Translations under genes and position numbers: made by a program | Shown: piece after piece, positions 5,639-13,156 of the stretch | How the letters are laid out: each line of letters starts with the position of its first letter | How positions within the stretch are numbered: position 1 is the first letter of the stretch | From: Acholeplasmatales bacterium | GTDB lineage: Bacteria; Bacillota_I; Bacilli_A; Acholeplasmatales; Anaeroplasmataceae | DNA length: 13,156 bases | Assembly: GCA_016288675.1 (NCBI GenBank) | Contig: JAEELC010000001.1 | Location: forward strand, 1 to 13,156 | Direction of reading: 5' to 3' | Notes under the pieces: model-generated | The model's database searches: none | The model's input: the letters and a program-made list of their open reading frames with translations, nothing else | Told to the model about the DNA's origin: nothing

Positions 5639-7336
5639 ATGTTTTTATCTGAATTCATTCACGTAAATGAATGGAATACCCAAAACTGGATAATGTTAAT
5701 TATTTTAATATTATCAGGATTAGGATTATTTTTATATGGTATTAATAGACTTTCTTCATCTTTAAAAAATATCGCTGGTGATAGATTAAAGATGATTATT
5801 CAAAAAACGACTGATTCACCATTCAAAGGTATTATAGTTGGTATTATAGTTACAATATTAATTCAGTCATCATCTGGTACAACAGCGTTAATTGTAGGTC
5901 TTGTTGGAGCAGGTTTGATGACTTTACCACAAGCAATCGGTGTAATAATGGGTGCAAATATTGGTACTACATTAACTGTTGTTTTAATTGGTTTACCAAT
6001 TTCTCAATATTTTATTGTTTTTGCCTTTATTGGTTCGTTTATTTTTTTCTTTTCAAAAAAGAAAAAGACTCGTGAAATTGGACAAGCATTATTTGGCTTT
6101 GGAATTTTATTTTTAGGTTTGACACTAATGAGTGATTCATTAACTTGTATCTTTAATCAATATGAAGAACAAGCCCGTGAATTATTCTCTAAATTTGGTC
6201 AATTTCCTATTTTAGGTTTACTTGTTGGTACAATTTTTACTGCAATTGTACAGTCAAGTGCCGCATCTATTGGTATTTTACAAACATTATATGCAGCTAA
6301 TACTATTCCATTAATGGGAGCTTTAGCTATATTAATAGGTTCTAATATTGGTACTACAATAACTGCAATTATAAGTGGATTAGGTGGTTCTACTGAATCT
6401 AAGCGTACAGCTGCAGTACATACAATGTTTAATGTATTTGGTGCATTATTATTTATGATTTTTATTTATCCATATACTTTACTTTTACAAAAAATTGAAA
6501 ATGTAAGTAATATGGATCCTAAAATGATAATTGCAGTTGCTCATATTATATTTAATATTGCAGCTACTTTAGTATTATTTTGGTTTAGAAATCTTATGGC
6601 TAAATTTTCTTGCTATATGTTTAAATCTAAAGAAGATACAAATCCTATATATTTAGGACTTAAAGATCATGAGTTAATAAAAAAATCAACAAATTTAGCC
6701 TTAGAATTTAGCGCTAAAACTATTAATTATATGTCTTTAAAAACTAGAGAATATGTTAAGCTTTCTTATGATTATTCATTTGAAAATATTAATACAGCAC
6801 AATCAAGTGCTGAAGAACTTGAAAGAGAACTAAATCTCCTTGATAAGCTTATTCATGATTATTTGATAAGAATTACTCAAGAAGGTGTTGATAAAACTGA
6901 ATCTAATTTATTATCTAAATATCTAGATACAGTTAAAGACTTAGAACGTATTGGAGATCATTGTACTAATATATGTGAATTCTTTACGGCTCGTTATAGC
7001 CAACACTTGAATTTATCGGAAGATGGTGCACGTGATTTAAGAACTATGTTCGATAGCTTATTATTCATGGTTAATGCTTCAACTGATGCAATTGAGACTT
7101 GGAATAAAGAAGAAGCTTATAAAGTAATCATGGAAGAAAATAAGGTTGACGATATGGAAGAACTATATAGAAAAAGACATATCGTTCGTATTAACGAAGG
7201 AAAATGTACTATTTCTGAATATGATTATTATGTAGAAATCTTATCAAATCTAGAGCGTATTGGAGACCATGCTGATAACATTGCTAACAATGTTATAAAT
7301 GATGAATACCTTGAAACTGAAGTGTATTCACATTAA
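5639..7336 (+). CDS. Na+/phosphate cotransporter family protein (NptA/PNaS type) with C-terminal PhoU-like domain
   Basis: An integral membrane protein of 565 residues, predicted to move inorganic phosphate with sodium; direction and substrate are inferred from family. The membrane part (about 15-325) is an internal duplication, each half carrying the family hallmark. These are QSSSGTT (76-82) with GANIGTT (105-111), and QSSAAS (205-210) with GSNIGTT (234-240). A charged KKKK-containing loop near 140 separates hydrophobic segments. Residues about 345-560 are predicted cytoplasmic helices of the PhoU type, with two copies of LERIGDH (435-441 and 538-544), a motif tied to metal or regulatory functions in PhoU proteins. 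Start ATG 5639 follows GAGG (5629-5632). It lies 16 bases after rnhA with no promoter between, so probably cotranscribed. No hairpin terminator is seen after it; the promoter of the next gene follows at once. Confidence 0.92.
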   Translation: MFLSEFIHVNEWNTQNWIMLIILILSGLGLFLYGINRLSSSLKNIAGDRLKMIIQKTTDSPFKGIIVGIIVTILIQSSSGTTALIVGLVGAGLMTLPQAIGVIMGANIGTTLTVVLIGLPISQYFIVFAFIGSFIFFFSKKKKTREIGQALFGFGILFLGLTLMSDSLTCIFNQYEEQARELFSKFGQFPILGLLVGTIFTAIVQSSAASIGILQTLYAANTIPLMGALAILIGSNIGTTITAIISGLGGSTESKRTAAVHTMFNVFGALLFMIFIYPYTLLLQKIENVSNMDPKMIIAVAHIIFNIAATLVLFWFRNLMAKFSCYMFKSKEDTNPIYLGLKDHELIKKSTNLALEFSAKTINYMSLKTREYVKLSYDYSFENINTAQSSAEELERELNLLDKLIHDYLIRITQEGVDKTESNLLSKYLDTVKDLERIGDHCTNICEFFTARYSQHLNLSEDGARDLRTMFDSLLFMVNASTDAIETWNKEEAYKVIMEENKVDDMEELYRKRHIVRINEGKCTISEYDYYVEILSNLERIGDHADNIANNVINDEYLETEVYSH

Positions 7337-7341
7337 TTGAT

Positions 7342-7369
7342 TTGAAGTATTTCTAAAAAATGATATAAT
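7342..7369 (+). promoter_or_regulatory. Promoter of the GNAT-like gene, extended -10 type
   Basis: TTGAAG (7342-7347), a 16-base spacer and TATAAT (7364-7369) with TG at 7361-7362. The 14 bases at 7360-7373 are identical to those at the pyk promoter (3430-3443). The inferred leader is about 13 nt. Confidence 0.7.
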
Positions 7370-7388
7370 AATTGTAAAAGGTGATTAT

Positions 7389-7796
7389 ATGAAAGTTAGA
7401 TCTTATGATGCATTAACAGACTATGATAAAATAATTGGTTTGGTTAAACAAGAAAAGTTAACAGCACTATATCGTAAAGATAAAGTATTATATAAGGAAG
7501 CAATGTCAAATTCTGAAACATTTGTTTTAGAAAATGAGGGAGAAATTATTGGCTTTATGCGTTGTATTAGTGACTTTACTTATACTACATATGTTATGGA
7601 AGTTGTAGCTAAAGAAGGAACTGATAAAAAAGAAGTATTTGGACTTCTTTTAGGTAAGGCAGAACGTTTAGCTTTACATGGCAACTGCAATATCATTGCC
7701 GATGAAGCGTTTTTAGAAGATATAGGTATTTATGCAGCATTAGGTTATAAATATTCAGGATCTGGATTAAAAAAAAGTTATATTGCAAAAAAATAA
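7389..7796 (+). CDS. GNAT-like N-acetyltransferase family protein, small and divergent
   Basis: A protein of 135 residues, predicted cytoplasmic, with the strand-turn-strand pattern of GCN5-related acetyltransferases. ETFVLENEGEIIGFMRCISD (44-63) resembles strands 2-3, TTYVMEVVAKEG (67-78) strand 4, and VFGLLLGKAERLA (83-95) the following helix. IGIYAALGYKYSG (112-124) looks like the usual tyrosine-containing C-terminal block (FYxxLGF). The acetyl-CoA pyrophosphate loop normally reads Q/RxxGxG/A; here the corresponding stretch (about 78-88) does not show it clearly. Activity is therefore uncertain and the substrate unknown. Start ATG 7389 follows AAGGTGA (7378-7384) at 4 bases. It is a single-gene unit with its own promoter, and its stop codon lies inside the terminator stem. 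Confidence 0.7.
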   Translation: MKVRSYDALTDYDKIIGLVKQEKLTALYRKDKVLYKEAMSNSETFVLENEGEIIGFMRCISDFTYTTYVMEVVAKEGTDKKEVFGLLLGKAERLALHGNCNIIADEAFLEDIGIYAALGYKYSGSGLKKSYIAKK

Positions 7797-7822
7797 TTAG
7801 AATTTATCTAATTATTTTTTTT
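7792..7822 (+). terminator. Intrinsic terminator of the GNAT-like gene, overlapping its stop codon
   Basis: AATAATTAG (7792-7800) pairs with CTAATTATT (7808-7816) around a 7-base loop, with eight T at 7815-7822; flanking A and T runs can extend the stem. The TAA stop (7794-7796) is within the 5' arm. The stem has only one G-C pair, so efficiency may be modest. Confidence 0.7.
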
Positions 7823-7854
7823 ATAGTTTTATTATTATTGAAATAATGATAAAA

Positions 7855-7860
7855 TATAAT
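7855..7860 (+). promoter_or_regulatory. Candidate -10 box for the MATE gene
   Basis: A perfect TATAAT at 7855-7860. At 17-base spacing the -35 region reads only TTATTA (7832-7837), so the promoter is weak or imperfect. The inferred leader is about 16 nt. Confidence 0.45.
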
Positions 7861-7882
7861 GGTTATAAAGTGAGATGATATA

Positions 7883-9274
7883 ATGGATAACACAAAAAAA
7901 GGAACTTCTTTTACAGAGGGTAACTTATTTAAAAAAATGAATATATATGCAATTCCATTGATATTATCAGGTTTATTGCAATTGCTATTTTCTGCTGCAG
8001 ACCTAGTTGTATGCGGACAATTTGGTTCAGATAATTCTGTTGGTGCTATATCATCAACTGGACCACTTATTTCTTTAATCATTAATTTGTTCATAGGTAT
8101 TGCGACTGGTTCTAATGTGTTAATGAGTAGAGCGTATGGATTACGTGATCAAGAACGAGGACAAAAAATCGTATATACATCTATGTACTTATCAATTATT
8201 ATAGGATTAATAGTATCAGTATTTGGCTTTATTTTTTCAAAAGAGCTTTTAGTTATGCAAGATACTGATGAAACATTGCTTGATTTATCAAATGATTATT
8301 TAAAAATATATTTCATTGGTGTATTTTTTATGATGATTTATAACTTTGGTTCATCATTACTACGTGCAGTAGGTGATACAAAGCGTCCATTTATTTTCTT
8401 AACTATTGCTGGTGTAGTTAATGTATTATTTAATTTAATCTTTGTTATAGCACTAAAGCTAGATGTTACAGGTGTTGCAATTTCTACAGCTACATCTCAA
8501 GCAGTAAGTGCTATTCTTGTTGTAATATCATTAATAAAAAATAAATCATTTTTCCATTTTAATATTAAAGAAATGAAGATGTATGCAAGTGATGCTAAAC
8601 AAATTATTTGGATTGGTATTCCAGCAGGAATACAATCAGTAATATTTTCTATTTCTAATGTTATAATTCAAGCTTCTATTAATTCGTTAGGACCTACTGT
8701 TATAAATGGTAATGGTGCTGCAATGAGTATAGAGGGCTTTATATATACATCGATGGAACAAACTTGTTTTACTTGTATAGCATTTATGTCTGCAAATTAT
8801 GCAATCCATAATTATAAAAACATTAAAAAGATATTCTGGTATAGTTATTTAATGATTATCATGTATGATGTCTTTTTTTCAGGTATTACTTTATTAATTC
8901 CATCGCAATTATTGCGTATTTATATTCATGATGAAGCCGCAATTGCAGTTGGAGTTGAAAGGTTAATAATTCTTGCTGCTACATATGCTATATGTGGCTT
9001 TATGGATGTTACTGCAAGTGCATTACGTGGTATTAATTATCAAATACTTCCTACAGTTGTTACTAGTGTAGGTATTTGTGGCACAAGATTATTCTTTATT
9101 TATGTTATGTTTAATAATTATGAACAATTTCATAATTTGAAATCGATAAGTTGGAGTTATCCTGTTTCATGGATAATTACAGTATCGTTAAATTTAACAT
9201 TCTTTATGGTTTTATTTCATAAATTAAAAATGGCTTGGATAAGACAAGAACTTGAAAGAACACAAATTAATTAG
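7883..9274 (+). CDS. MATE family efflux transporter
   Basis: An integral membrane protein of 463 residues, of the family that exports drugs or metabolites in exchange for Na+ or H+; the substrate cannot be read from the sequence. The profile fits twelve membrane helices in two related halves (about 18-220 and 238-455) joined by a polar loop near 220-238. First-half family features include IPLILSGLLQLLFSAADLVV (24-43), LLRAVGDTKRP (159-169) and the NVLFNLIFVIALKLDVTGVA block (180-199) of MATE helix 5-6. The second half opens with IGIPAGIQSVIFSISNVIIQ and has ASALRGINYQILP, the counterpart of the ALRGxGDT-type loop. Start ATG 7883 follows AAGTGAG (7868-7874) at 8 bases. It is transcribed alone. 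The TAG stop (9272-9274) lies within the terminator stem. It is a generic relative of NorM/MepA/DinF, and I do not assign a subgroup. Confidence 0.93.
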   Translation: MDNTKKGTSFTEGNLFKKMNIYAIPLILSGLLQLLFSAADLVVCGQFGSDNSVGAISSTGPLISLIINLFIGIATGSNVLMSRAYGLRDQERGQKIVYTSMYLSIIIGLIVSVFGFIFSKELLVMQDTDETLLDLSNDYLKIYFIGVFFMMIYNFGSSLLRAVGDTKRPFIFLTIAGVVNVLFNLIFVIALKLDVTGVAISTATSQAVSAILVVISLIKNKSFFHFNIKEMKMYASDAKQIIWIGIPAGIQSVIFSISNVIIQASINSLGPTVINGNGAAMSIEGFIYTSMEQTCFTCIAFMSANYAIHNYKNIKKIFWYSYLMIIMYDVFFSGITLLIPSQLLRIYIHDEAAIAVGVERLIILAATYAICGFMDVTASALRGINYQILPTVVTSVGICGTRLFFIYVMFNNYEQFHNLKSISWSYPVSWIITVSLNLTFFMVLFHKLKMAWIRQELERTQIN

Positions 9275-9296
9275 GATTAACATTCCTAATTTTTTT
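9269..9296 (+). terminator. Intrinsic terminator of the MATE gene, overlapping its stop codon
   Basis: AATTAGGA (9269-9276) pairs with TCCTAATT (9284-9291) around a 7-base loop, with T at 9290-9296. The TAG stop is in the 5' arm, and the last T bases are shared with the -35 box of the next promoter. Confidence 0.85.
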
Positions 9297-9323
9297 GCTT
9301 ATAAGTGTTTAATATAGTATAAT
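9295..9323 (+). promoter_or_regulatory. Promoter of the uvrB operon
   Basis: TTGCTT (9295-9300), a 17-base spacer and a perfect TATAAT (9318-9323). The inferred start near 9330 gives a leader of about 19 nt. No SOS (LexA-type) box is recognised in the short space between the MATE stop and the uvrB start. Confidence 0.75.
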
Positions 9324-9348
9324 AAATTGATTTAGGAAGTGATGATTG

Positions 9349-11313
9349 ATGGCAGAATTTAAGCTTGAAAGTAAATTTACTCCATATGGAGATCAACCAA
9401 AGGCAATAGAAGATATTGTTAATAATTTTAACAATGGTATTAAAGAACAAATCTTGTTAGGTGCTACAGGTACTGGTAAAACATTTACAGTATGTAATGT
9501 TATTCAAAAGCTAGGTAAAAAGACTTTAATTTTATCTCATAATAAAACTCTTGCTGGTCAATTATATAATGAGGTAAAAAATTTCTTTCCTCATAACCAT
9601 GTAGAATACTTCATTTCCTATTACGATTATTATCAACCAGAGGCTTATGTTGTCTCAAGTGATACGTTTATTGAAAAAGATGCATCAATTAATGAAGAAA
9701 TTGATGAAATGAGACATAGAGCTACAGCAGCTCTTTTAGAATATGATGATGTTATAGTTATAGCTTCTGTTTCTTGTATTTATGGTATAGGTAATCCTGA
9801 TGATTATAAGAATACTATGCTATGCCTTAGAACAGGAGAAACTGTTAATAGAAAAGAATTACTTGAGCATTTAGTATTCTTACAATATGAAAGAAATGAT
9901 TATGATTTCACACGTGGTTCATTCCGCTTACGTGGGGACACTTTAGATATTATTCCTGCTAATGAGCATGAACATGGTGTTAGAGTTGAATTCTTTGATG
10001 ATGAAATTGAACAAATTAAATTGTTTGATGTTTTAACAGGTAAAACTATTGATTATTTAGATTTTATAAATGTTTTTAGTGCTAGTTTCTTTGTTACACC
10101 AAAAGAACGTATGGAAGAAGCTATGGCTCGTATTAGAGCTGAACTAGAAATGCAAGTTGAAAAATTTAATAAAGAAAAGAAGCCTTTAGAGGCTGAGCGT
10201 ATTATGAACCGTACTACTTATGATCTTGAAATGATGAAAGAGATTGGTTCATGCTCAGGTATTGAGAATTATTCTCGTCATTTAGAGCTTCGTGCAGAAG
10301 GCGAAACTCCTTCTACATTAATAGATTTCTTTGGAAAAGATTATTTATTAGTAGTTGATGAATCTCATGTTACAATCCCACAAATTGGTGGTATGTTTAA
10401 TGGTGATAGAAGTCGCAAACAAACTCTTGTAGATTATGGTTTCCGTTTACCAAGCGCTTTGGATAATCGTCCATTACGTTTTGAAGAATGGGAACAAAAA
10501 AAGGATAAGGTTTTATATATGTCTGCCACACCAGGAGACTATGAAAAAGATTTAAATTGTCCTATTATTCAACAAATTATTCGACCTACAGGATTACTTG
10601 ATCCTTTAATTGAAATTAGACCTACATTAGGTCAAGTTGATGATATCTATAAAGAAATTGTTCAAAGAGCTAAGAAAAATGAAAGAGTATTAATTACTAC
10701 TTTAACAATTAAAATGAGTGAAGATTTAACAGATTATCTTAAATCAATGGATTTAAAGGTTGCTTATCTTCATTCTAAGATAAAGCCTTTAGAGCGTTTA
10801 GAAATTATTAGAAATCTACGTATGGGAAAATATGATGTTTTAGTTGGTATTAACCTATTACGTGAAGGATTAGATATTCCTGAAGTTTCTCTTGTATGTA
10901 TATTAGATGCTGATAAGCAAGGCTTTTTAAGAAGTACACGTTCATTAATTCAAACAATTGGTAGAGCTGCAAGAAACTCTAAAGGAGAAGTTATAATGTA
11001 CGCAGATACAATTTCTCCTTCAATGAAAGAAGCGATTGATGAAACACGTCGTAGAAGAATTGTTCAAGAGCAATACAATAAAGAACATAATATAATTCCG
11101 ACAACTGTATCTAAGGCTATTCCTGAAAGTGTCACAATACATAAAGAAGCTGAAGAAAAGATTGTTAAGGATAAAGATACAGATAAGCTATCTAAGAAAG
11201 ATAAAGAGATGCTTATTGCAGAACTTGAAGAAGAAATGCGTGAATATGCTAAGGATCTTAACTTTGAAATGGCTGCGCAAATTAGAGATGCAATATTAGA
11301 ATTAAAGAAGTAA
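9349..11313 (+). CDS. uvrB: UvrABC system protein B (excinuclease helicase subunit)
   Basis: The damage-verifying subunit of nucleotide excision repair: loaded by UvrA, it clamps lesion DNA, then recruits UvrC for incision. It has 654 residues, close to the usual length. Walker A is GATGTGKT (38-45). The damage-probing beta-hairpin follows [10 protein letters not shown] at 91-118. The DEAD-like motif is DESH (337-340), almost the same position as in E. coli. The helicase C-terminal part carries [14 protein letters not shown] and the arginine-finger block QTIGRAARN. The C-terminal UVR motif that binds UvrC is at about 624-654 ([11 protein letters not shown]). ATG 9349 follows AGGAAGTG (9334-9341) at 7 bases; an adjacent TTG at 9346 is less likely. 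uvrA, often next to uvrB in Bacillota, is not downstream. Instead, L-serine dehydratase follows after 6 bases in a probable operon. Confidence 0.98.
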   Translation: MAEFKLESKFTPYGDQPKAIEDIVNNFNNGIKEQILLGATGTGKTFTVCNVIQKLGKKTLILSHNKTLAGQLYNEVKNFFPHNHVEYFISYYDYYQPEAYVVSSDTFIEKDASINEEIDEMRHRATAALLEYDDVIVIASVSCIYGIGNPDDYKNTMLCLRTGETVNRKELLEHLVFLQYERNDYDFTRGSFRLRGDTLDIIPANEHEHGVRVEFFDDEIEQIKLFDVLTGKTIDYLDFINVFSASFFVTPKERMEEAMARIRAELEMQVEKFNKEKKPLEAERIMNRTTYDLEMMKEIGSCSGIENYSRHLELRAEGETPSTLIDFFGKDYLLVVDESHVTIPQIGGMFNGDRSRKQTLVDYGFRLPSALDNRPLRFEEWEQKKDKVLYMSATPGDYEKDLNCPIIQQIIRPTGLLDPLIEIRPTLGQVDDIYKEIVQRAKKNERVLITTLTIKMSEDLTDYLKSMDLKVAYLHSKIKPLERLEIIRNLRMGKYDVLVGINLLREGLDIPEVSLVCILDADKQGFLRSTRSLIQTIGRAARNSKGEVIMYADTISPSMKEAIDETRRRRIVQEQYNKEHNIIPTTVSKAIPESVTIHKEAEEKIVKDKDTDKLSKKDKEMLIAELEEEMREYAKDLNFEMAAQIRDAILELKK

Positions 11314-11319
11314 CAAACT

Positions 11320-12519
11320 ATGCAAAGTATAAAAGAATTATTTAAAATAGGTAATGGTCCATCTAGCTCACATACTATGGGACCTAAGAATGCAACATTA
11401 ATATTTAATGAAAGATATAAACAAGCTGACTATGTAAAGGTTATTTTATATGGATCGTTTGCTTTAACAGGTAAAGGTCATTTAACTGATCAAATTATTG
11501 ATAAGACATTAATAGCTAAACATGATATAGAATTTGATTATTTAGATGTTCCACCTCATCCAAATACAGTAGATTATATTGCTTATAAAGAAAATAAAGA
11601 AATTGGTAAGCTTAGAGTTTTCTCTATTGGTGGTGGTTGTATCAGAATTGATGGTGAAGAAGTGGATTCGAAAAAGGATATTTATCCTCTTAATACATTA
11701 TTTGATATAAAAGAATATTGTGTGAAGAATCGTATTAGTTTAAGTGATTATGTTTATAGTATTGAAGATGACAACTTTAGAGATTATCTAGAGCATATTT
11801 TAGATGTAATGCTTTCTGGTATTGAAAGAGGATTAAATGTAGAAGGTACTCTTCCTGGTCTTTTAAAGATTAACCGTAAAGCTAAAATGCTATATGATAA
11901 ACATGTTGATGAAACTAATGATGAACGTGATATTAGACATTTATATGCATATGCTTATGCTACTAGTGAAGAAAATGCTAGTGGTGGAGAAATAGTAACA
12001 GCTCCTACATGTGGTAGTTGTGGAGTAATGCCAGCTGTTATAAGGTATTCAATGGAACATGATAATATTTCAAGAAAAACAGTTATTGATGGACTTGCAG
12101 TAGCAGGTTTAATTGGAAATCTTGTTAAGAAGAACGCTTCTATATCAGGAGCTGAAGCAGGATGCCAAGCTGAAGTTGGTACTGCATGTGCAATGGCAAG
12201 CGCATATTATGCTTGTGTTAAGGGGGCTAATATTGATCATATAGATCAAAGTGCAGAAATAGCTCTTGAGCATCATCTAGGATTAACATGCGATCCAATT
12301 ATGGGATATGTACAAATACCATGTGTTGAACGTAATGCTGTTGCAGCAATTAGAGCTATTAATGCTTACAATCTTGCAAGTTTATTAAATTCGAGTGATT
12401 CTAAAATTAGTTTTGATTTAGTAGTTAAAACAATGCTAGAAACAGGCCATGATTTAACTAGTAATTATAGAGAAACTAGTTTAGGTGGACTTGCTAAAAA
12501 TTATAAAGGAGAATTCTAA
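11320..12519 (+). CDS. sdaA: L-serine dehydratase, iron-sulfur-dependent, single-chain (beta and alpha domains fused)
   Basis: Deaminates L-serine to pyruvate and ammonia using a [4Fe-4S] cluster; cytoplasmic. It has 399 residues against about 454 in E. coli SdaA. The beta domain opens with the family start FKIGNGPSSSHTMGP (8-22), then YGSFALTGKGHLTD and FSIGGGCI, and is shorter than in E. coli. The alpha domain has EENASGGEIVTAPT (217-230), KNASISGAEAGCQAEVG, LGLTCDP and VQIPCVERNA. Three cluster cysteines align as Cys282, Cys324 and Cys335. Two oddities: CGSCG (231-235) replaces the NGACG of E. coli SdaA, and the chain ends NYKGEF with no C-terminal cysteine, the residue that caps the fourth iron in some homologues. 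The start is set by homology, since the SD is poor (AAAGAAG inside the end of uvrB). It lies 6 bases after uvrB, and its stop overlaps the next start. Pyruvate output feeds the same pool as pyk. Confidence 0.95.
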   Translation: MQSIKELFKIGNGPSSSHTMGPKNATLIFNERYKQADYVKVILYGSFALTGKGHLTDQIIDKTLIAKHDIEFDYLDVPPHPNTVDYIAYKENKEIGKLRVFSIGGGCIRIDGEEVDSKKDIYPLNTLFDIKEYCVKNRISLSDYVYSIEDDNFRDYLEHILDVMLSGIERGLNVEGTLPGLLKINRKAKMLYDKHVDETNDERDIRHLYAYAYATSEENASGGEIVTAPTCGSCGVMPAVIRYSMEHDNISRKTVIDGLAVAGLIGNLVKKNASISGAEAGCQAEVGTACAMASAYYACVKGANIDHIDQSAEIALEHHLGLTCDPIMGYVQIPCVERNAVAAIRAINAYNLASLLNSSDSKISFDLVVKTMLETGHDLTSNYRETSLGGLAKNYKGEF

Positions 12520-13156
12520 TGGAAGTTAATGATATTTTAGATGTTGAAATTATTGACTATGATCATTTAGGATTAGGTGTAGCAAAAGTTAATAATTTCC
12601 CTATCTTTGTACCATACGCTTTAGTTGGTGAATTAGTTAGAGTTAAAATTACTCGTGTAACTAAAAATATAGCTGAATCTATTTTACTAGAAGTATTAAG
12701 AGAGTCAGATAAGCGCAATAAAGATGTTTGTCCACACTTTTTAGAATGTGGTGGTTGTTCTTTGATGCATATGTCATATCAAGAACAACTTGATTTTAAA
12801 AAGAAAAGTGTTGAAAATACACTATATAGAATTGGTGGAATTAAGACTATTGTAAATGATGTTGTTGCTAACCCACATCCACTACATTATAGAAATAAAA
12901 TTATTGTACCTCTTGGAAAAAATAAAGATGGTCATGTTATAAGTGGATTCTATGAGCCAAAAAGCCATAATATTGTTGAATCTAATGAATGCTTAATTGA
13001 ACATGAGGATAGCCAAAAAATTATCTCTTTAATAAAAAAGATGATTGAAGAAGAAGGCTTAACTATATATAACGAAGAAACAAATTCTGGATTATTTAGA
13101 AATATTATGCTTAGAGTTAATAAGTTTAATGAATTCATGGTAGTTTTTGTAGTTAA
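12519..13156 (+). CDS. rlmD: 23S rRNA (uracil-C5)-methyltransferase, RlmD/TrmA family, N-terminal part; 3' end outside the window
   Basis: The first 212 residues of a SAM-dependent m5U methyltransferase of large-subunit rRNA. The reading frame stays open to the right edge, so the gene is cut by the window, not broken. Residues 1-60 form a TRAM RNA-binding domain (DYDHLGLGVAKV..., VPYALVGELVRVKI). The [4Fe-4S] cysteines follow as CPHFLECGGC (Cys71, Cys77, Cys80) with the fourth at Cys158 (ESNECLIE), the RumA/RlmD arrangement. The central segment HYRNKIIVPLG (123-133) matches the family. The SAM-binding and catalytic cysteine regions lie beyond the edge. Bacillota have RlmCD and paralogues of this type, so the exact target uridine is not fixed by what is visible. 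The ATG overlaps the serine dehydratase stop by one base (TAATG), with AAAGGAG (12505-12511) as SD: translational coupling in the uvrB operon. Confidence 0.9.
   Translation, partial: MEVNDILDVEIIDYDHLGLGVAKVNNFPIFVPYALVGELVRVKITRVTKNIAESILLEVLRESDKRNKDVCPHFLECGGCSLMHMSYQEQLDFKKKSVENTLYRIGGIKTIVNDVVANPHPLHYRNKIIVPLGKNKDGHVISGFYEPKSHNIVESNECLIEHEDSQKIISLIKKMIEEEGLTIYNEETNSGLFRNIMLRVNKFNEFMVVFVV

Noticed and set aside
7826-7854. AT-rich inverted sequence ATTATT...AATAAT before the MATE gene as an operator
   Set aside because: It is short, without G/C content, and expected often by chance in this composition.
12950-13138. Minus-strand open frame inside the rlmD fragment
   Set aside because: It is antisense to conserved RlmD sequence and has no recognisable product or SD.

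Overview
The window is an AT-rich, gene-dense stretch of chromosome from a low-GC Bacillota. It fits a Bacilli, Erysipelotrichia or Mollicutes-related lineage, but the species cannot be read from the sequence. The signs are A/T-ending codons, strong Shine-Dalgarno (SD) sites, sigma-A type promoters with extended -10 boxes, a T-box riboswitch and short U-tract terminators. Tryptophan is read from TGG, and no reading frame is broken by TGA. The ten visible stop codons are eight TAA and two TAG. Everything present is housekeeping or core-accessory; I see no phage, insertion sequence, CRISPR array, toxin system, tRNA or rRNA.

Layout. Positions 1-704 hold the C-terminal end of dnaE, the DNA polymerase III alpha subunit, cut by the left edge. 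A promoter whose -35 box overlaps the dnaE stop codon drives a complete tryptophan T-box leader (about 737-964) and trpS (991-1995). A bidirectional terminator separates trpS from a convergent phosphofructokinase gene on the minus strand (2052-3293), which carries the active-site residues of pyrophosphate-dependent enzymes. A divergent promoter region of 218 bp, with a pair of 9-base direct repeats, lies between that gene and pyruvate kinase (3512-4930). These are the committing and final steps of lower glycolysis placed back to back.

Positions 5041-7336 form a probable operon: RNase HI with an N-terminal hybrid-binding domain, then a Na+/phosphate cotransporter-like protein with a PhoU-like tail. 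Two single-gene units follow: a small GNAT-like acetyltransferase (7389-7796) and a MATE-family multidrug/metabolite exporter (7883-9274). Each has its own promoter and terminator.

Positions 9349-13156 form a tightly packed operon: uvrB (nucleotide excision repair), a single-chain iron-sulfur L-serine dehydratase (6-base gap), and an RlmD/TrmA-type rRNA m5U methyltransferase (1-base overlap) that runs off the right edge.

The most striking general property is compaction. Stop codons sit inside terminator stems or T-tracts, a terminator T-tract doubles as the next -35 region, and several inferred 5' leaders are only about 10-25 nt. I found no convincing undescribed system. The observations most worth checking are the PPi-type phosphofructokinase beside pyk, the repeats in the divergent promoter region, and the unusual cysteine pattern of the serine dehydratase.
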